Source of the DNA: Mycolicibacterium insubricum
Lineage (GTDB): Bacteria > Actinomycetota > Actinomycetes > Mycobacteriales > Mycobacteriaceae
NCBI RefSeq assembly: GCF_010731615.1
Contig: NZ_AP022618.1
Span: 1,178,001-1,242,000, forward strand
DNA length: 64,000 nucleotides
Direction of reading: 5' to 3'
Shown: positions 1-7,936 of the stretch, piece after piece
How positions within the stretch are numbered: position 1 is the first letter of the stretch
Layout: each line of letters begins with the position of its first letter
Translations under genes and position numbers: made by a program
Notes under the pieces: generated by a model
What the model was told of the DNA's origin: nothing
Seen by the model: only the letters and a program-made list of their open reading frames with translations
The model's database searches: none

Positions 1-276
1 CGACGGGGCCGCGGCGGCCACCCGCGCCGGGTCGATCTCCAGCCCGGTCACCCGGACGTCGGCGCGCAGCCGGCGCAACCGGGCCGCCAGCTCCAGGGTC
101 GTCACCGGCAGGGCGCCGTAGCCCAGATCCACCACCAGCGGGTCGGAGGCCTCGGCGAGCACGCGTTGTACCCGGGGGTGGTGCACCAGCCACCGGTCGC
201 TGCGCCGCAGCCGGTTGCGGCCGGTGGTGCCGCGGGTGATGACACCGAGGGGTTTGGCACCGAGTGGTTTGGACAT
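1..276 (-). CDS. Class I SAM-dependent methyltransferase, N-terminal part (cut by window edge)
   Basis: Reading from ATG at 276, the frame stays open to base 1, giving 92 codons with no stop, so the C-terminus lies outside the window. Around residues 48-56 it has VVDLGYGALP, a variant of the glycine-rich SAM-binding loop (motif I), and about 25 residues later LEIDP, the acidic end of strand 2 that contacts the SAM ribose. These are the usual first two landmarks of a Rossmann-fold methyltransferase. The substrate cannot be told. It begins 7 bp after the stop of the DUF2505 gene and probably shares its transcript. Confidence 0.75.
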   Translation of the reverse strand, partial: MSKPLGAKPLGVITRGTTGRNRLRRSDRWLVHHPRVQRVLAEASDPLVVDLGYGALPVTTLELAARLRRLRADVRVTGLEIDPARVAAAAPS

Positions 277-283
277 CAGCGCC

Positions 284-793
284 TCAGCGCCGGCCGGCGA
301 TCCACTCGGTGGTGAAGCGCTGCTCGATCTGCATCAGTTCGGTGAGCTGCCCGCCGAGCATCTTCTCGATCTTGCTGCCGACCAGCGGCACCCGGACGTC
401 GACGCTGGCCCGCAGCACCAGCCGCGCCGAGCCGACATCGAGCGGCGCCAGCAACGCGTCGCCGTTCAGCGACACCGGGGCGCCGGGGATGGCGCCGGAG
501 ACGGTGGCCCCGGCGGTGCCGTCGGACACCGCGCTCCACTGTTCGCGGCGGGTGATCCGCAGGTCGCCCCGGTGGAACTGGGCGACCACCCCGGGCAGCT
601 TGTTGCGGTGCAGCACCTGCGTGGTGCGGACCAGGATCGCGCCGTCGGCGCCCACCACCAACTCGTCGAGGATCGCCTCGTCGGCGCCGGATTCGGCGAG
701 GCGGGTGAGCCAGTACTGCTCGTCGGCGAATGCCGCCAGTACGACCTCGACACTGCTGTCATAGGCAGCGGTGATGTCGAATGAACGCGGCAT
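284..793 (-). CDS. DUF2505 family protein
   Basis: 169 codons from ATG at 793. The sequence opens MPRSFDITAAYDSSVEVVLAAF and looks like a START/SRPBCC-type single-domain protein: strand, long helix, then alternating strands ending in a long C-terminal helix with LGGQLTELMQIEQRF. Such proteins form a hydrophobic ligand pocket; no catalytic residues are obvious. It matches the mycobacterial DUF2505 gene found next to murB (Rv0481c position). No signal peptide or membrane segment is seen. It diverges from murB with only a few bases between the two, and the methyltransferase follows 7 bp downstream. Its biological role is unknown. Confidence 0.8.
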   Translation of the reverse strand: MPRSFDITAAYDSSVEVVLAAFADEQYWLTRLAESGADEAILDELVVGADGAILVRTTQVLHRNKLPGVVAQFHRGDLRITRREQWSAVSDGTAGATVSGAIPGAPVSLNGDALLAPLDVGSARLVLRASVDVRVPLVGSKIEKMLGGQLTELMQIEQRFTTEWIAGRR

Positions 794-801
794 AGCTGGT
801 C

Positions 802-811
802 AGGCTACCGT
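802..811. promoter_or_regulatory. Overlapping divergent -10 boxes for murB and the DUF2505 gene
   Basis: The ten bases contain TACCGT on the plus strand (806-811), 8 nt before the murB GTG at 820, and TAGCCT on the minus strand (807-802), 8 nt before the DUF2505 ATG at 793. Both fit the mycobacterial TANNNT -10 consensus at the distance expected for leaderless transcripts. The two boxes share two bases, so the promoters should compete for polymerase. Inferred from sequence only. Confidence 0.5.
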
Positions 812-819
812 TGTGCTCC

Positions 820-1878
820 GTGACCGGTGCACGCTACGCGGGCGCGGCGGTGGCCGAGCAGGTGCCGCTGGCGTCGCTGACGACGCTGCGCACCGGACCG
901 GTCGCCCGACGGGTGATCACCTGCGCGGACGCCGCCCAGGCCGTCGCCGTGGTGCGGGCCCTCGACGCCGACGGGACCGACGCGCTGCTGCTGGCCGGCG
1001 GATCCAATGTGGTGCTCGGCGACGAGTGCGCGGAGCTGACGGTGATCCGGCTGGCCGGCCCCGGTATCGAGATCGACGGGAACCGGGTGCGCGCCTACGC
1101 CGGAGCGACGTGGGACGACGTCGTCGTCGCGGCGCTGGCCGCCGGACTGGGTGGGCTGGAATGCCTGTCCGGGATCCCCGGGTCGGCCGGCGCGACCCCG
1201 GTGCAGAACGTCGGCGCCTACGGTGTCGAGGTCTCCGACACCCTGACCTGCGTCCGGTTGCTGGACCGCCGCACCGGCGGGGTGGACTGGGTGGCCGCCG
1301 ACCGCCTCGGGCTGGCCTACCGGACCAGCGTGCTCAAGGGCTCCGCCGAGGCGGTCGTGCTGGACGTGGAGTTCGCCCTGGACGCCGGCGGGCGCAGCGC
1401 GCCGCTGCGCTACGGCGAACTGAGTCGCGCGGTGGGCGTGCAGCCGGGGGAGCGCACCGACCCGGTGCGGGTCCGCGACGCCGTGCTGGCGCTGCGCCGC
1501 GGCAAGGGCATGGTGCTCGACACGTACGACCACGACACCTGGAGCGTCGGATCGTTTTTTACCAACCCGGTGGTGACGGAGGCGCAGTACCGGGCGGTGT
1601 GCGCGACGGTCGACGGCCCGGTGCCGAACTATCCCGCCGGTGACCGGGTGAAACTGGCCGCCGGCTGGCTGGTCGAGCAGGCCGGGTTCGGCAAGGGCTT
1701 CCCGGGGCCCGGTGCCCCGGCCCGGCTGTCCACCAAGCACGCGCTGGCGCTGACCAACCGCGGCGACGCGACGACCGCCGACATCGTGGCCCTGGCCCGC
1801 GCCGTCCGCGACGGCGTCGTTGCCCGCTTCGGTATCCGGCTGGAACCCGAACCTGTGCTGGTCGGCGTGGTGATCTGA
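820..1878 (+). CDS. murB: UDP-N-acetylenolpyruvoylglucosamine reductase MurB
   Basis: Cytoplasmic FAD enzyme that reduces UDP-GlcNAc-enolpyruvate with NADPH to UDP-MurNAc, the second committed step of peptidoglycan precursor synthesis. Visible landmarks are the FAD-binding stretch [14 protein letters not shown] (near residue 60), [28 protein letters not shown], the catalytic-serine motif [23 protein letters not shown], and the C-terminal LEPEPVLVG holding the active-site glutamate. From GTG 820 it is 352 residues, close to the usual type I length. A TTG at 811 is possible, but GTG 820 sits 8 nt after a TANNNT box and is preferred. A 72-bp gap separates it from the L,D-transpeptidase gene. Confidence 0.95.
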   Translation: MTGARYAGAAVAEQVPLASLTTLRTGPVARRVITCADAAQAVAVVRALDADGTDALLLAGGSNVVLGDECAELTVIRLAGPGIEIDGNRVRAYAGATWDDVVVAALAAGLGGLECLSGIPGSAGATPVQNVGAYGVEVSDTLTCVRLLDRRTGGVDWVAADRLGLAYRTSVLKGSAEAVVLDVEFALDAGGRSAPLRYGELSRAVGVQPGERTDPVRVRDAVLALRRGKGMVLDTYDHDTWSVGSFFTNPVVTEAQYRAVCATVDGPVPNYPAGDRVKLAAGWLVEQAGFGKGFPGPGAPARLSTKHALALTNRGDATTADIVALARAVRDGVVARFGIRLEPEPVLVGVVI

Positions 1879-1936
1879 GTCTCGCCCGAGACGGTGATCT
1901 CAGTCCCAGGATTTCGGTTCTGTCACGGCGGTTCCG

Positions 1937-1942
1937 TATCCT
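1937..1942 (+). promoter_or_regulatory. Putative -10 box (TATCCT) for the L,D-transpeptidase gene
   Basis: TATCCT ends 8 nt before an in-frame GTG at 1951, the geometry of a leaderless mycobacterial promoter. It is the main reason for choosing that start. Confidence 0.45.
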
Positions 1943-1950
1943 GTGAACCA

Positions 1951-3435
1951 GTGAATCCGGACCGAAATACCCTGCACACGCCGCCGTCATCTGCGGCGGG
2001 CCTCGTGCTCGCGGAACTACACCGCTCGCCGAACCCGCCGGTGCTCAACCGACGGCGTGTTCTCGGTGCTCTGGTCCTGGGGGCCGCCGCGCCGGCCGCG
2101 CTGGCCGGTTGTTTCTCCGGGTCGAAGGATTCCGGCGGGGAGGCCACGCCGCCGGAGCTGAAGTTGACCTTCACCCCGGCCGACGCCAGTACCCAGATCA
2201 ACCCGACGGTGCCGGTATCGGTGCAGGTCGCCAACGGCTGGCTGCAGCGGGCCGCGCTGACCAACTCCGAGGGCAAACCGGTCGCCGGGGTGCTGAACCG
2301 CGAGCGCACCGTGTTCACCGTCACCGAGCCGCTGGGTTTCTCCCAGACCTACGTGTGGAGTGGGTCGGCGGTCGGGCAGGACGGCAAGGCCGTGCCGCTG
2401 GCGGCGAAGTTCACCACGCTGGCTCCCAAGGCCACCGTCAACGGGCAGTTCCAGCTCGCCGACGGCCAGACCGTCGGCGTCGCAGCCCCGATCATCCTGC
2501 AGTTCGACGCGCCGATCACGGACAAGGCGGCCGTCGAGCGAGCCCTGACCGTGCACACCGAGCCGCCCGTCGAGGGCAGCTGGGCCTGGCTGCCGGACGA
2601 GGCGGAGGGCTCCCGGGTGCACTGGCGCACCCGCGAGTACTACCCGCCCGGCACCACAGTGCGGGTCGAGGCCAAGCTCTACGGCGTCGATTTCGGCGAC
2701 GGGCACTTCGGTGCCGGCGACTCCACGCTGGACTTCACCATCGGGCGCCGGCAGGTGGTCAAGGCCGACGCCACCAGCCACCGGATCCAGGTGATCACCG
2801 ACGATGGTGTTCTGTTCGACTTCCCGTGCAGCTACGGCGAGGGTGACCTGCCGCGCAACGTCACCCGCAGCGGCATCCACGTGGTCACCGAGAAGTACGC
2901 CGACTTCTACATGTCCAACCCGGCCGCCGGCTACAACAACATTCACGAGCGCTGGGCGGTGCGGATCTCCAACAACGGCGAGTTCATCCACGCCAACCCG
3001 AACAGTGCCGGCGCACAGGGCAACAGCAACGTCACCAACGGTTGCATCAACCTGTCCACCGCCGACGCCGAGGCGTACTTCCACACCGCCATGTACGGCG
3101 ACCCGGTGGAGGTCACCGGCACCTCGATCGAGCTGTCCTACGCCGACGGCGACCTGTGGGATTGGGTGGTCAGCTGGGAGGACTGGAAGGCGATGTCGGC
3201 CCTCGGTGACGGCAACCCGGCCAACATCCCGTCGACCGCCCCGGTGACACCGTCGGGCGCGCCGACCCTGTCGGGCACCCCGACGTCGACCACCACGACG
3301 ACGACCACCACCACCACCACGACGACCACCACCACGACCGGTGCGGCGCCGACGACATCGTCGACCACCCCCTCGTCGAGCGTTCCGTCGTCGAGCACAG
3401 CGACCACCACGACGACGGCCGGCGCGGGCGGCTAA
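1951..3435 (+). CDS. lprQ: L,D-transpeptidase lipoprotein (LprQ/LdtMt5-type)
   Basis: Makes 3-3 cross-links in peptidoglycan outside the membrane. From GTG 1951 it is 494 residues. A basic stretch NRRRVLG and a hydrophobic core lead to lipobox ALAGC with the lipid-bearing Cys at residue 54; the RRR motif resembles a Tat signal. Ig-like domains follow, then a YkuD catalytic domain with His347 (FIHANP) and catalytic Cys365 (VTNGCINLS), the HXn-SHGC-type arrangement, and the C-cap [16 protein letters not shown]. The last 50 or so residues are almost only Thr, Ser, Pro, Ala and Gly with an unbroken run of about 17 Thr, unlike the short tail I remember for the M. tuberculosis protein. GTG 2041 is another possible start just before the signal peptide. 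Confidence 0.9.
   Translation: MNPDRNTLHTPPSSAAGLVLAELHRSPNPPVLNRRRVLGALVLGAAAPAALAGCFSGSKDSGGEATPPELKLTFTPADASTQINPTVPVSVQVANGWLQRAALTNSEGKPVAGVLNRERTVFTVTEPLGFSQTYVWSGSAVGQDGKAVPLAAKFTTLAPKATVNGQFQLADGQTVGVAAPIILQFDAPITDKAAVERALTVHTEPPVEGSWAWLPDEAEGSRVHWRTREYYPPGTTVRVEAKLYGVDFGDGHFGAGDSTLDFTIGRRQVVKADATSHRIQVITDDGVLFDFPCSYGEGDLPRNVTRSGIHVVTEKYADFYMSNPAAGYNNIHERWAVRISNNGEFIHANPNSAGAQGNSNVTNGCINLSTADAEAYFHTAMYGDPVEVTGTSIELSYADGDLWDWVVSWEDWKAMSALGDGNPANIPSTAPVTPSGAPTLSGTPTSTTTTTTTTTTTTTTTTTGAAPTTSSTTPSSSVPSSSTATTTTTAGAGG
3286..3345 (+). repeat. Threonine-codon microsatellite at the 3' end of the L,D-transpeptidase gene
   Basis: The region is a run of ACC and ACG codons that encodes an uninterrupted poly-threonine tract. 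A trinucleotide run like this can change length in steps of one residue without a frameshift. The two codons alternate irregularly, so the amino acid seems to be kept rather than the exact DNA repeat. Confidence 0.8.
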
Positions 3436-3642
3436 CCCCGATGCCGCGCAGCGCGGCTGCGGGTGCTTGTCAACCGTCTTCGACGGTGGTGGATGCGACT
3501 GCGTGGCTTCCGGCCGGGGCGGGTGCGCCTGCAGTGCACACGATCCCGTCGGGACGGGTGTGCAAAGTCCACCCGTGGTCCGAGGGGAAGCCGAGGCCAC
3601 CGGCAACAAAACGGACGGTTCGCACGGGTGGCGGTACGTAAT

Positions 3643-3793
3643 TGGTCGCTCGACCCCGTAAGGCAGGCCGAGTGACCACCTATGCACGCGAACCGTCGAA
3701 CGCGCTCGGTAAAACCGCAGGTCACGGTCTCGGGGCGTCGACGATCGTGTTCGTGAGTGGTCGCTCGCCCCCGATTTCCGCGTCGAGCGACCA
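3643..3793. repeat. Paired-palindrome element, copy 1 (36 + 79 + 36 bp)
   Basis: Two boxes begin TGGT and end ACCA. Box 1 (3643-3678) has arms TGGTCGCTCG and CGAGTGACCA, one mismatch. Box 2 (3758-3793) has a perfect inverted repeat AGTGGTCGCTCG / CGAGCGACCACT (3756-3767, 3784-3795). The left arms are 115 bp apart and 79 bp separate the boxes. Elements with the same geometry occur at 20521 and 31498. The 79-bp middle aligns without gaps to that of the 31498 copy, sharing AAAACCGCAG, TCACGG and CGTGTTCG. Not a family I can name. Confidence 0.75.
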
Positions 3794-3817
3794 CTTGGAA
3801 ACCGAAAACCGCGCCCG

Positions 3818-3860
3818 ACGACGGATTCGTCGTGCAACCGTCAGACTGATGGACGTCTGA
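3818..3860. terminator. Two hairpins, possible bidirectional terminator
   Basis: ACGACG/CGTCGT (3818-3823, 3828-3833, 4-nt loop) and TCAGAC/GTCTGA (3841-3846, 3855-3860, 8-nt loop) lie between two convergent genes. Neither is followed by a T tract, as is common for mycobacterial terminators. Weak evidence. Confidence 0.3.
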
Positions 3861-3893
3861 TCCACGCACGTTGTGGACGGCTCGGGACGTCGC

Positions 3894-4643
3894 TCAGCGC
3901 GGCGACTGGTCGCGGGGGCGGATGACAATCCGGTCCAGGCTGACGTGCGAGGGCCGGGACGCGACGAAGCCGATCACCTCGGCCACATCGTCGGCGGTCA
4001 GCGGCGTCATCTGGGCGTACACCGCGTCGGCGCGTTCGGCGTCGCCGTCGAAACGCACCAGCGAGAACTCCGTCTCCACCGCACCCGGCGCGATCTCGGT
4101 CATCCGCACCGGCTGCCCCAGCAGTTCCTTGCGCAGCGTTTGGTGCAGCGCGGCTTCGGCGTGCTTGGCCGAGGTGTAGCCGGCGCCGCCGACGTAGGTC
4201 TCGAACGCCGCTACCGACGTGACCGTGACGATCAGGCCGTCGCCGGAGGCGATCAGTGCCGGCAGCAGGGCCCGGGTGACCCGCACCGTACCCAGCACAT
4301 TGGTCTCCCACATCCAGCGCCAGTGCTCCAGATCCGCCTCGGCGACCGGTTCCAGGCCCCAGGCGCCGCCGGCGTTGTTCACCAGCACCGACAGCCGGCC
4401 GCCGAGATCGGCCACGACCGCCGCCAGCGCCGCCACGTCGTCGCCGTCTGTGATGTCCGCCACAACCGCGGTGCCGTCGATCTGCTCGGCGAGCCGTCTG
4501 ATGCGGTCTTCGCGACGGGCCGCAACGATGACGTGAAATCCTTGCTGGACCAGGGTTTTCGCGGTTGCCTCGCCGATCCCGGAACTGGCCCCGGTGACGA
4601 CGGCGACGGGTTTGTCGGTGTTGCGGCTGCTCACCGAAAACAT
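3894..4643 (-). CDS. Short-chain dehydrogenase/reductase
   Basis: 249-residue classical SDR. The NAD(P)-binding motif TGASSGIG lies near residue 18, followed by a basic ARREDR that favours NADPH. NNAGG is near residue 90, the catalytic Ser is in TVTSVAA, and the catalytic Tyr/Lys pair is in YTSAKHA. The EIAPGAVET segment after the active site is typical of the YdfG/serine-3-dehydrogenase-like group. Substrate unknown. It corresponds by position to Rv0484c and diverges from the leader ORF and ROK gene; its ATG at 4643 is only about 15 bp from the putative -10 box that serves the opposite strand. Confidence 0.85.
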   Translation of the reverse strand: MFSVSSRNTDKPVAVVTGASSGIGEATAKTLVQQGFHVIVAARREDRIRRLAEQIDGTAVVADITDGDDVAALAAVVADLGGRLSVLVNNAGGAWGLEPVAEADLEHWRWMWETNVLGTVRVTRALLPALIASGDGLIVTVTSVAAFETYVGGAGYTSAKHAEAALHQTLRKELLGQPVRMTEIAPGAVETEFSLVRFDGDAERADAVYAQMTPLTADDVAEVIGFVASRPSHVSLDRIVIRPRDQSPR

Positions 4644-4657
4644 GTTAGTCAGCGTGC

Positions 4658-4663
4658 TAAATT
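4658..4663 (+). promoter_or_regulatory. Putative -10 box (TAAATT) for the poly-cysteine leader ORF
   Basis: TAAATT is followed by 7 nt and then the ATG at 4671, so transcription could start at or beside the A of the start codon (leaderless). The box overlaps a small TTAG...CTAA inverted repeat (about 4645-4660). Confidence 0.5.
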
Positions 4664-4670
4664 CTCACCC

Positions 4671-4739
4671 ATGTTCACCGGACACCCTGCCGCGGCGCAC
4701 GCCGGCATGTGTTGTTGTCCGGGTTTCTGCTGCGCCTGA
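4671..4739 (+). CDS. Poly-cysteine leader peptide, candidate cysteine-responsive attenuator
   Basis: A 22-codon ORF whose second half reads MCCCPGFCCA, with five Cys among its last nine residues (TGT TGT TGT ... TGC TGC). It starts 7 nt after a TANNNT box, so it is probably leaderless. It ends 63 bp before the GTG of the ROK regulator, with a GC-rich hairpin between. Short poly-Cys leaderless ORFs that slow ribosomes when Cys-tRNA is scarce and so control downstream genes have been described in mycobacteria. The next genes are a regulator and mshA, and mycothiol contains cysteine, so the context fits. The leader role is inferred. Confidence 0.65.
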   Translation: MFTGHPAAAHAGMCCCPGFCCA

Positions 4740-4750
4740 TCCTTTTCTCA

Positions 4751-4781
4751 GTCGGCGCGGCCCGTTTTCCTCCGCTCCGAC
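4751..4781 (+). promoter_or_regulatory. Hairpin between poly-Cys leader and ROK gene
   Basis: GTCGGCGCGG (4751-4760) pairs with CCGCTCCGAC (4772-4781), nine of ten bases, around an 11-nt loop. It starts 11 nt after the leader stop codon, close enough for a stalled ribosome to affect its folding, and ends just before AAGGA (4790-4794), the ribosome site of the ROK gene. Position suggests an attenuator or translation gate. Confidence 0.45.
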
Positions 4782-4802
4782 TTCCCGTTAAGGACACCAG
4801 CC

Positions 4803-6086
4803 GTGCGCACCGCCTCCGTTTCCGTTCTCCCCACCCCCGTTCCCCCTGTCGCCCGCGCCCACACCGCGCGCACCGACGCCCCGCGGCCACGTCCGCTGCG
4901 GCGCAATCACATCGTCACGCCGTCGCTGCAGGTCGCCGAATCGGCTGCGGCCGGAGTCTTCGGCGCGGTCCGCGTCCACGGCCCGATCGCCCGTGACACC
5001 ATCGCCCGGTACACCTCGCTGTCCATCGCCACGGTCAACCGCCAGGTATCCGCGCTGCTGGACGCCGATCTGTTGCGCGAACGCGCCGACCTGGCCGCCG
5101 CCGGTGCGGTCGGGCGCCCGCGGATACCGGTCGAGGTCAACCACGAGCCCTACCTGACCCTGGGCATCCACATCGGCGCGCGGTCGACCAGCATCGTCGC
5201 CACCGATCTGCTGGGCCGGGCGCTGGACACCGTGGAGACCCCCACCCCGCGCGGGGGGCAGCAGGCCGCGCTGGCCGCACTGGCCGGCAGCGCCGCGCGG
5301 TACCTGAGTCGCTGGCACCGTCGGCGCACTCTGGCGGTCGGGGTGACGATCGGCGGCGTCGTCAACAGCGCCACCGGCCACGTCGATCACCACCGGCTGG
5401 GCTGGTCGGCGGCCCCGGTCGGTCCGGTGCTGGCCGAGGCGTTGGGGCTGCCGGTGTCGGTGGCCGCCCACGTGGATGCGATGGCCGGCGCCGAGCTGCT
5501 GCTGGCCGCGCGCGGCCGGGGAGCCGGCAATGCCAGCCGGCTGTACGTCTACGCCCGGGAAACCGTCGGCTACGCGCTGGTCATCGACGGCCGGGTGCAC
5601 AGCCCGGCCAGCGGCCCGGGCACCATCGCCGCGTTGCCGGCGCACTCGGAGTTGCTCGGCGGATCCGGGGCACTGGAATCCACCGTGAGCGATGAGGCGG
5701 TGCTGGCAGCGGCCCGTCGGGCCGGTGTGCTGCCCGACGGCGGCGCCCCGGGCACGGCGATGTCGGCGCTGCTGGCGGCGGCGCGGGCCGGTAACCCGGC
5801 GGCGCGACAGTTGCTCGCCGAACGGGCCCGGGTGCTCGGTGAGTCCGTCGCGCTGCTGCGTGACCTGCTCAATCCCGACGAGCTCGTGGTCGGCGGTCAG
5901 GCCTTCACCGACTACCCGGAGGCCATGGAGGTGCTGCAGGCCGCCTACGCCGAGCGCAGCGTGCTGGCGCCGCGGTCCATCCGGGTGACCAGCTTCGGTG
6001 GTCGGGTGCAGGAGGCGGGCGCCGGGGTCGTTGCCCTCGCGGCGTTGTACGCCGACCCGATCAAGGCGTTGCGTCGCGCCGGGTAG
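4803..6086 (+). CDS. ROK-family transcriptional regulator (Rv0485-type)
   Basis: 427 residues from GTG 4803, preceded by AAGGA. Residues about 35-105 form a winged helix-turn-helix (ARDTIARYTSLSIATVNRQV as the recognition part). The rest is a sugar-kinase-like ROK domain with LGIHIGARSTSIVATDLLG near residue 120 and VGVTIGGVVNSATG further on. The usual ROK Zn site (Cys cluster) and a full kinase signature are not visible, so it is probably a regulator without kinase activity. In M. tuberculosis the corresponding gene is known as a regulator of a PE/PPE pair. It precedes mshA by 56 bp on the same strand, so both may be under the poly-Cys leader. Confidence 0.85.
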   Translation: MRTASVSVLPTPVPPVARAHTARTDAPRPRPLRRNHIVTPSLQVAESAAAGVFGAVRVHGPIARDTIARYTSLSIATVNRQVSALLDADLLRERADLAAAGAVGRPRIPVEVNHEPYLTLGIHIGARSTSIVATDLLGRALDTVETPTPRGGQQAALAALAGSAARYLSRWHRRRTLAVGVTIGGVVNSATGHVDHHRLGWSAAPVGPVLAEALGLPVSVAAHVDAMAGAELLLAARGRGAGNASRLYVYARETVGYALVIDGRVHSPASGPGTIAALPAHSELLGGSGALESTVSDEAVLAAARRAGVLPDGGAPGTAMSALLAAARAGNPAARQLLAERARVLGESVALLRDLLNPDELVVGGQAFTDYPEAMEVLQAAYAERSVLAPRSIRVTSFGGRVQEAGAGVVALAALYADPIKALRRAG

Positions 6087-6142
6087 GTCCTGGCAGGTGA
6101 GGTGAACCTTGGCAGGCTGGGCGGCCGTGCAAGTATGGAAGT

Positions 6143-7444
6143 GTGCGCGTCGCCGTTCTGTCCGTCCACACCTCGCCGCTGGCTCAGCCGGGCAACGGGG
6201 ACGCCGGCGGGCTGAACGTCTACGTCCTGCAGAGTGCCCTGCATCTGGCGCGCCGCGGTGTCGCGGTCGACATCTTCACCCGTGCCACCAGCTCGACGGA
6301 CGCACCGGTGGTCACCGTGGCGCCGGGGGTGACGGTGCGCAACGTGGTCGCCGGCCCGTTCGAGGGCCTGGACAAATACGACCTGCCGACCCAGCTGTGC
6401 GCGTTCACCGCCGGGGTGCTGCGCGCCGAGGCCGGCCACGATCCGGGCCACTACGACGTCGTGCATTCGCACTACTGGCTCTCCGGTCAGGTGGGTTGGT
6501 TGGCCGCCGACCGCTGGGGGGTGCCGCTGGTGCACACCGCGCACACCCTGGCCGCGGTGAAGAACGCCGCACTGGCCGACGGTGACAGCCCGGAGCCGCC
6601 GCTGCGCGCGGTCGGTGAGCAGCAGGTGGTCGACGCCGCGGACCGGCTGATCGTCAACACCAAAACTGAGTCGGCCGAACTGGTTTCGCTGCACGGTGCT
6701 TTTCCGGACCGGATCGACGTCGTGCATCCCGGGGTGGATCTGGAATTGTTCACCCCCGGCGACCGGGCGGCGGCCCGTGCCGGTTTCGGGTTGCCCGGCG
6801 GGCCGTTGGTGGCGTTCGTCGGCCGGATCCAGCCGCTCAAGGCTCCCGACGTGCTGCTGCGGGCTGTTGCGCTGTTGCGTGACCGGCTGGCCGTGCAGGT
6901 GGTGATCGCCGGTGGCCCTTCGGGTTCCGGCCTGGCCTCGCCCGACGGGCTGAGCAGGCTGGCCGCCGATCTGGGTATCGCCGACGCCGTGCACTTCCTG
7001 CCGCCGCAATCCCGGGAGAGCCTGGTCCGGCTCTACCGGGCGGCCGACCTTGTTGCGGTGCCGAGCTATTCGGAGTCGTTCGGTCTGGTGGCGGTGGAGG
7101 CGCAGGCATGCGGCACCCCGGTGGTCGCGGCCAGCGTCGGCGGGCTTCCGGTCGCGGTCGACGACGGGTCCACCGGCGTACTGATCGACGGCCACGACCC
7201 GACGGTCTGGGCGGACGCGTTGGCCGACCTGCTTACCGGTGATCGGCTGGATGCGTTGCGGTGCAACACAGTTGCGCACGCTCGGGGATTCTCCTGGGAG
7301 CGGACCGCCGACGCGCTGCAGCAGTCCTACCGGCGTGCGATCGCCGACTACTCCCGGGTGCGGGTGCCCGCCCGGGATGCCGCCGCGCGCCGGGCGAGCC
7401 GGCGCTGGAACATGCGCAGGGGAGTGCGGGCATGGGCGACCTGA
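6143..7444 (+). CDS. mshA: D-inositol-3-phosphate glycosyltransferase MshA (mycothiol step 1)
   Basis: Joins GlcNAc from UDP-GlcNAc to 1L-myo-inositol 1-phosphate, the first step of mycothiol synthesis in the cytoplasm. GT-B fold, family GT4: the N-terminal domain has [20 protein letters not shown] with the acceptor-binding glycines (residues 8-27). The C-terminal domain has [17 protein letters not shown] and the nucleotide-sugar motif [18 protein letters not shown] with its Glu residues. 433 residues from GTG 6143, a normal length. It overlaps the YbjN-like gene by 13 bp, so the two should be cotranscribed. Confidence 0.95.
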   Translation: MRVAVLSVHTSPLAQPGNGDAGGLNVYVLQSALHLARRGVAVDIFTRATSSTDAPVVTVAPGVTVRNVVAGPFEGLDKYDLPTQLCAFTAGVLRAEAGHDPGHYDVVHSHYWLSGQVGWLAADRWGVPLVHTAHTLAAVKNAALADGDSPEPPLRAVGEQQVVDAADRLIVNTKTESAELVSLHGAFPDRIDVVHPGVDLELFTPGDRAAARAGFGLPGGPLVAFVGRIQPLKAPDVLLRAVALLRDRLAVQVVIAGGPSGSGLASPDGLSRLAADLGIADAVHFLPPQSRESLVRLYRAADLVAVPSYSESFGLVAVEAQACGTPVVAASVGGLPVAVDDGSTGVLIDGHDPTVWADALADLLTGDRLDALRCNTVAHARGFSWERTADALQQSYRRAIADYSRVRVPARDAAARRASRRWNMRRGVRAWAT

Positions 7445-7929
7445 AGACGACGATCACCGACGCGCTCGATGAGCGCGAGCTGACCTACAGCGAGTTCCCG
7501 GGCGCGCACGGCGGATTGCCGGGACTGGTGGTGGAGCTGCCCGGCGAACGCAAGCTCAAGACCAACACCCTGGTGCAGATCGGCGAGCATTCGGTGCGGG
7601 TGGAGGCGTTCGTCTGCCGGCGGCCCGACGAGAACTTCGAGGGCGTGTATCGCTTTCTGCTCAAGCGCAATCGGCGGCTCTACGGCGTCGCCTACACGCT
7701 GGACAATGTCGGCGACATCTACCTGATCGGCCGGATGGCCGCCGAATCGGTGACCGCCGACGAGATCGACCGGGTGCTCGGACAGGTGCTCGAAGCCGTC
7801 GACTCGGATTTCAACACCCTGCTCGAACTCGGCTTCGCCGACTCCATCCGCAAGGAGTGGGCGTGGCGGGTCGAGCGCGGGGAGTCCCTGAAGAACCTTG
7901 AGGCCTTCGAGCATCTGTTTGACGAATAG
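7432..7929 (+). CDS. YbjN-domain protein (Rv0487-type)
   Basis: 165 residues from ATG 7432, which lies inside the end of mshA. The fold features (helix, then strands [19 protein letters not shown] and [10 protein letters not shown], then two long helices) match the YbjN/type III secretion chaperone-like family. This is a small alpha/beta domain without known catalytic residues, often linked to stress adaptation. There is no signal peptide. The 13-bp overlap suggests translational coupling with MshA, but no direct role in mycothiol synthesis is established. It converges on the large exported-protein gene, whose stop is 8 bp away. Confidence 0.8.
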   Translation: MGDLKTTITDALDERELTYSEFPGAHGGLPGLVVELPGERKLKTNTLVQIGEHSVRVEAFVCRRPDENFEGVYRFLLKRNRRLYGVAYTLDNVGDIYLIGRMAAESVTADEIDRVLGQVLEAVDSDFNTLLELGFADSIRKEWAWRVERGESLKNLEAFEHLFDE

Positions 7930-7936
7930 CGTTCTG

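Larger units (their letters stand above)
3436..3893. other. 458-bp spacer between convergent genes
   Basis: No convincing gene on either strand; open frames here lack ribosome sites and recognisable products. It holds a paired-palindrome repeat (3643-3793) and two small hairpins near 3818-3860 that may end transcription of the convergent L,D-transpeptidase and SDR genes. The first 200 bases show nothing I recognise. Confidence 0.7.

Noticed and set aside
2017..3837. 606-codon open frame on the minus strand opposite the L,D-transpeptidase gene
   Set aside because: It is antisense to a gene with clear catalytic motifs, its product is a low-complexity Arg/Gly-rich string, and it has no ribosome site. 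It is a by-product of high GC at third codon positions.
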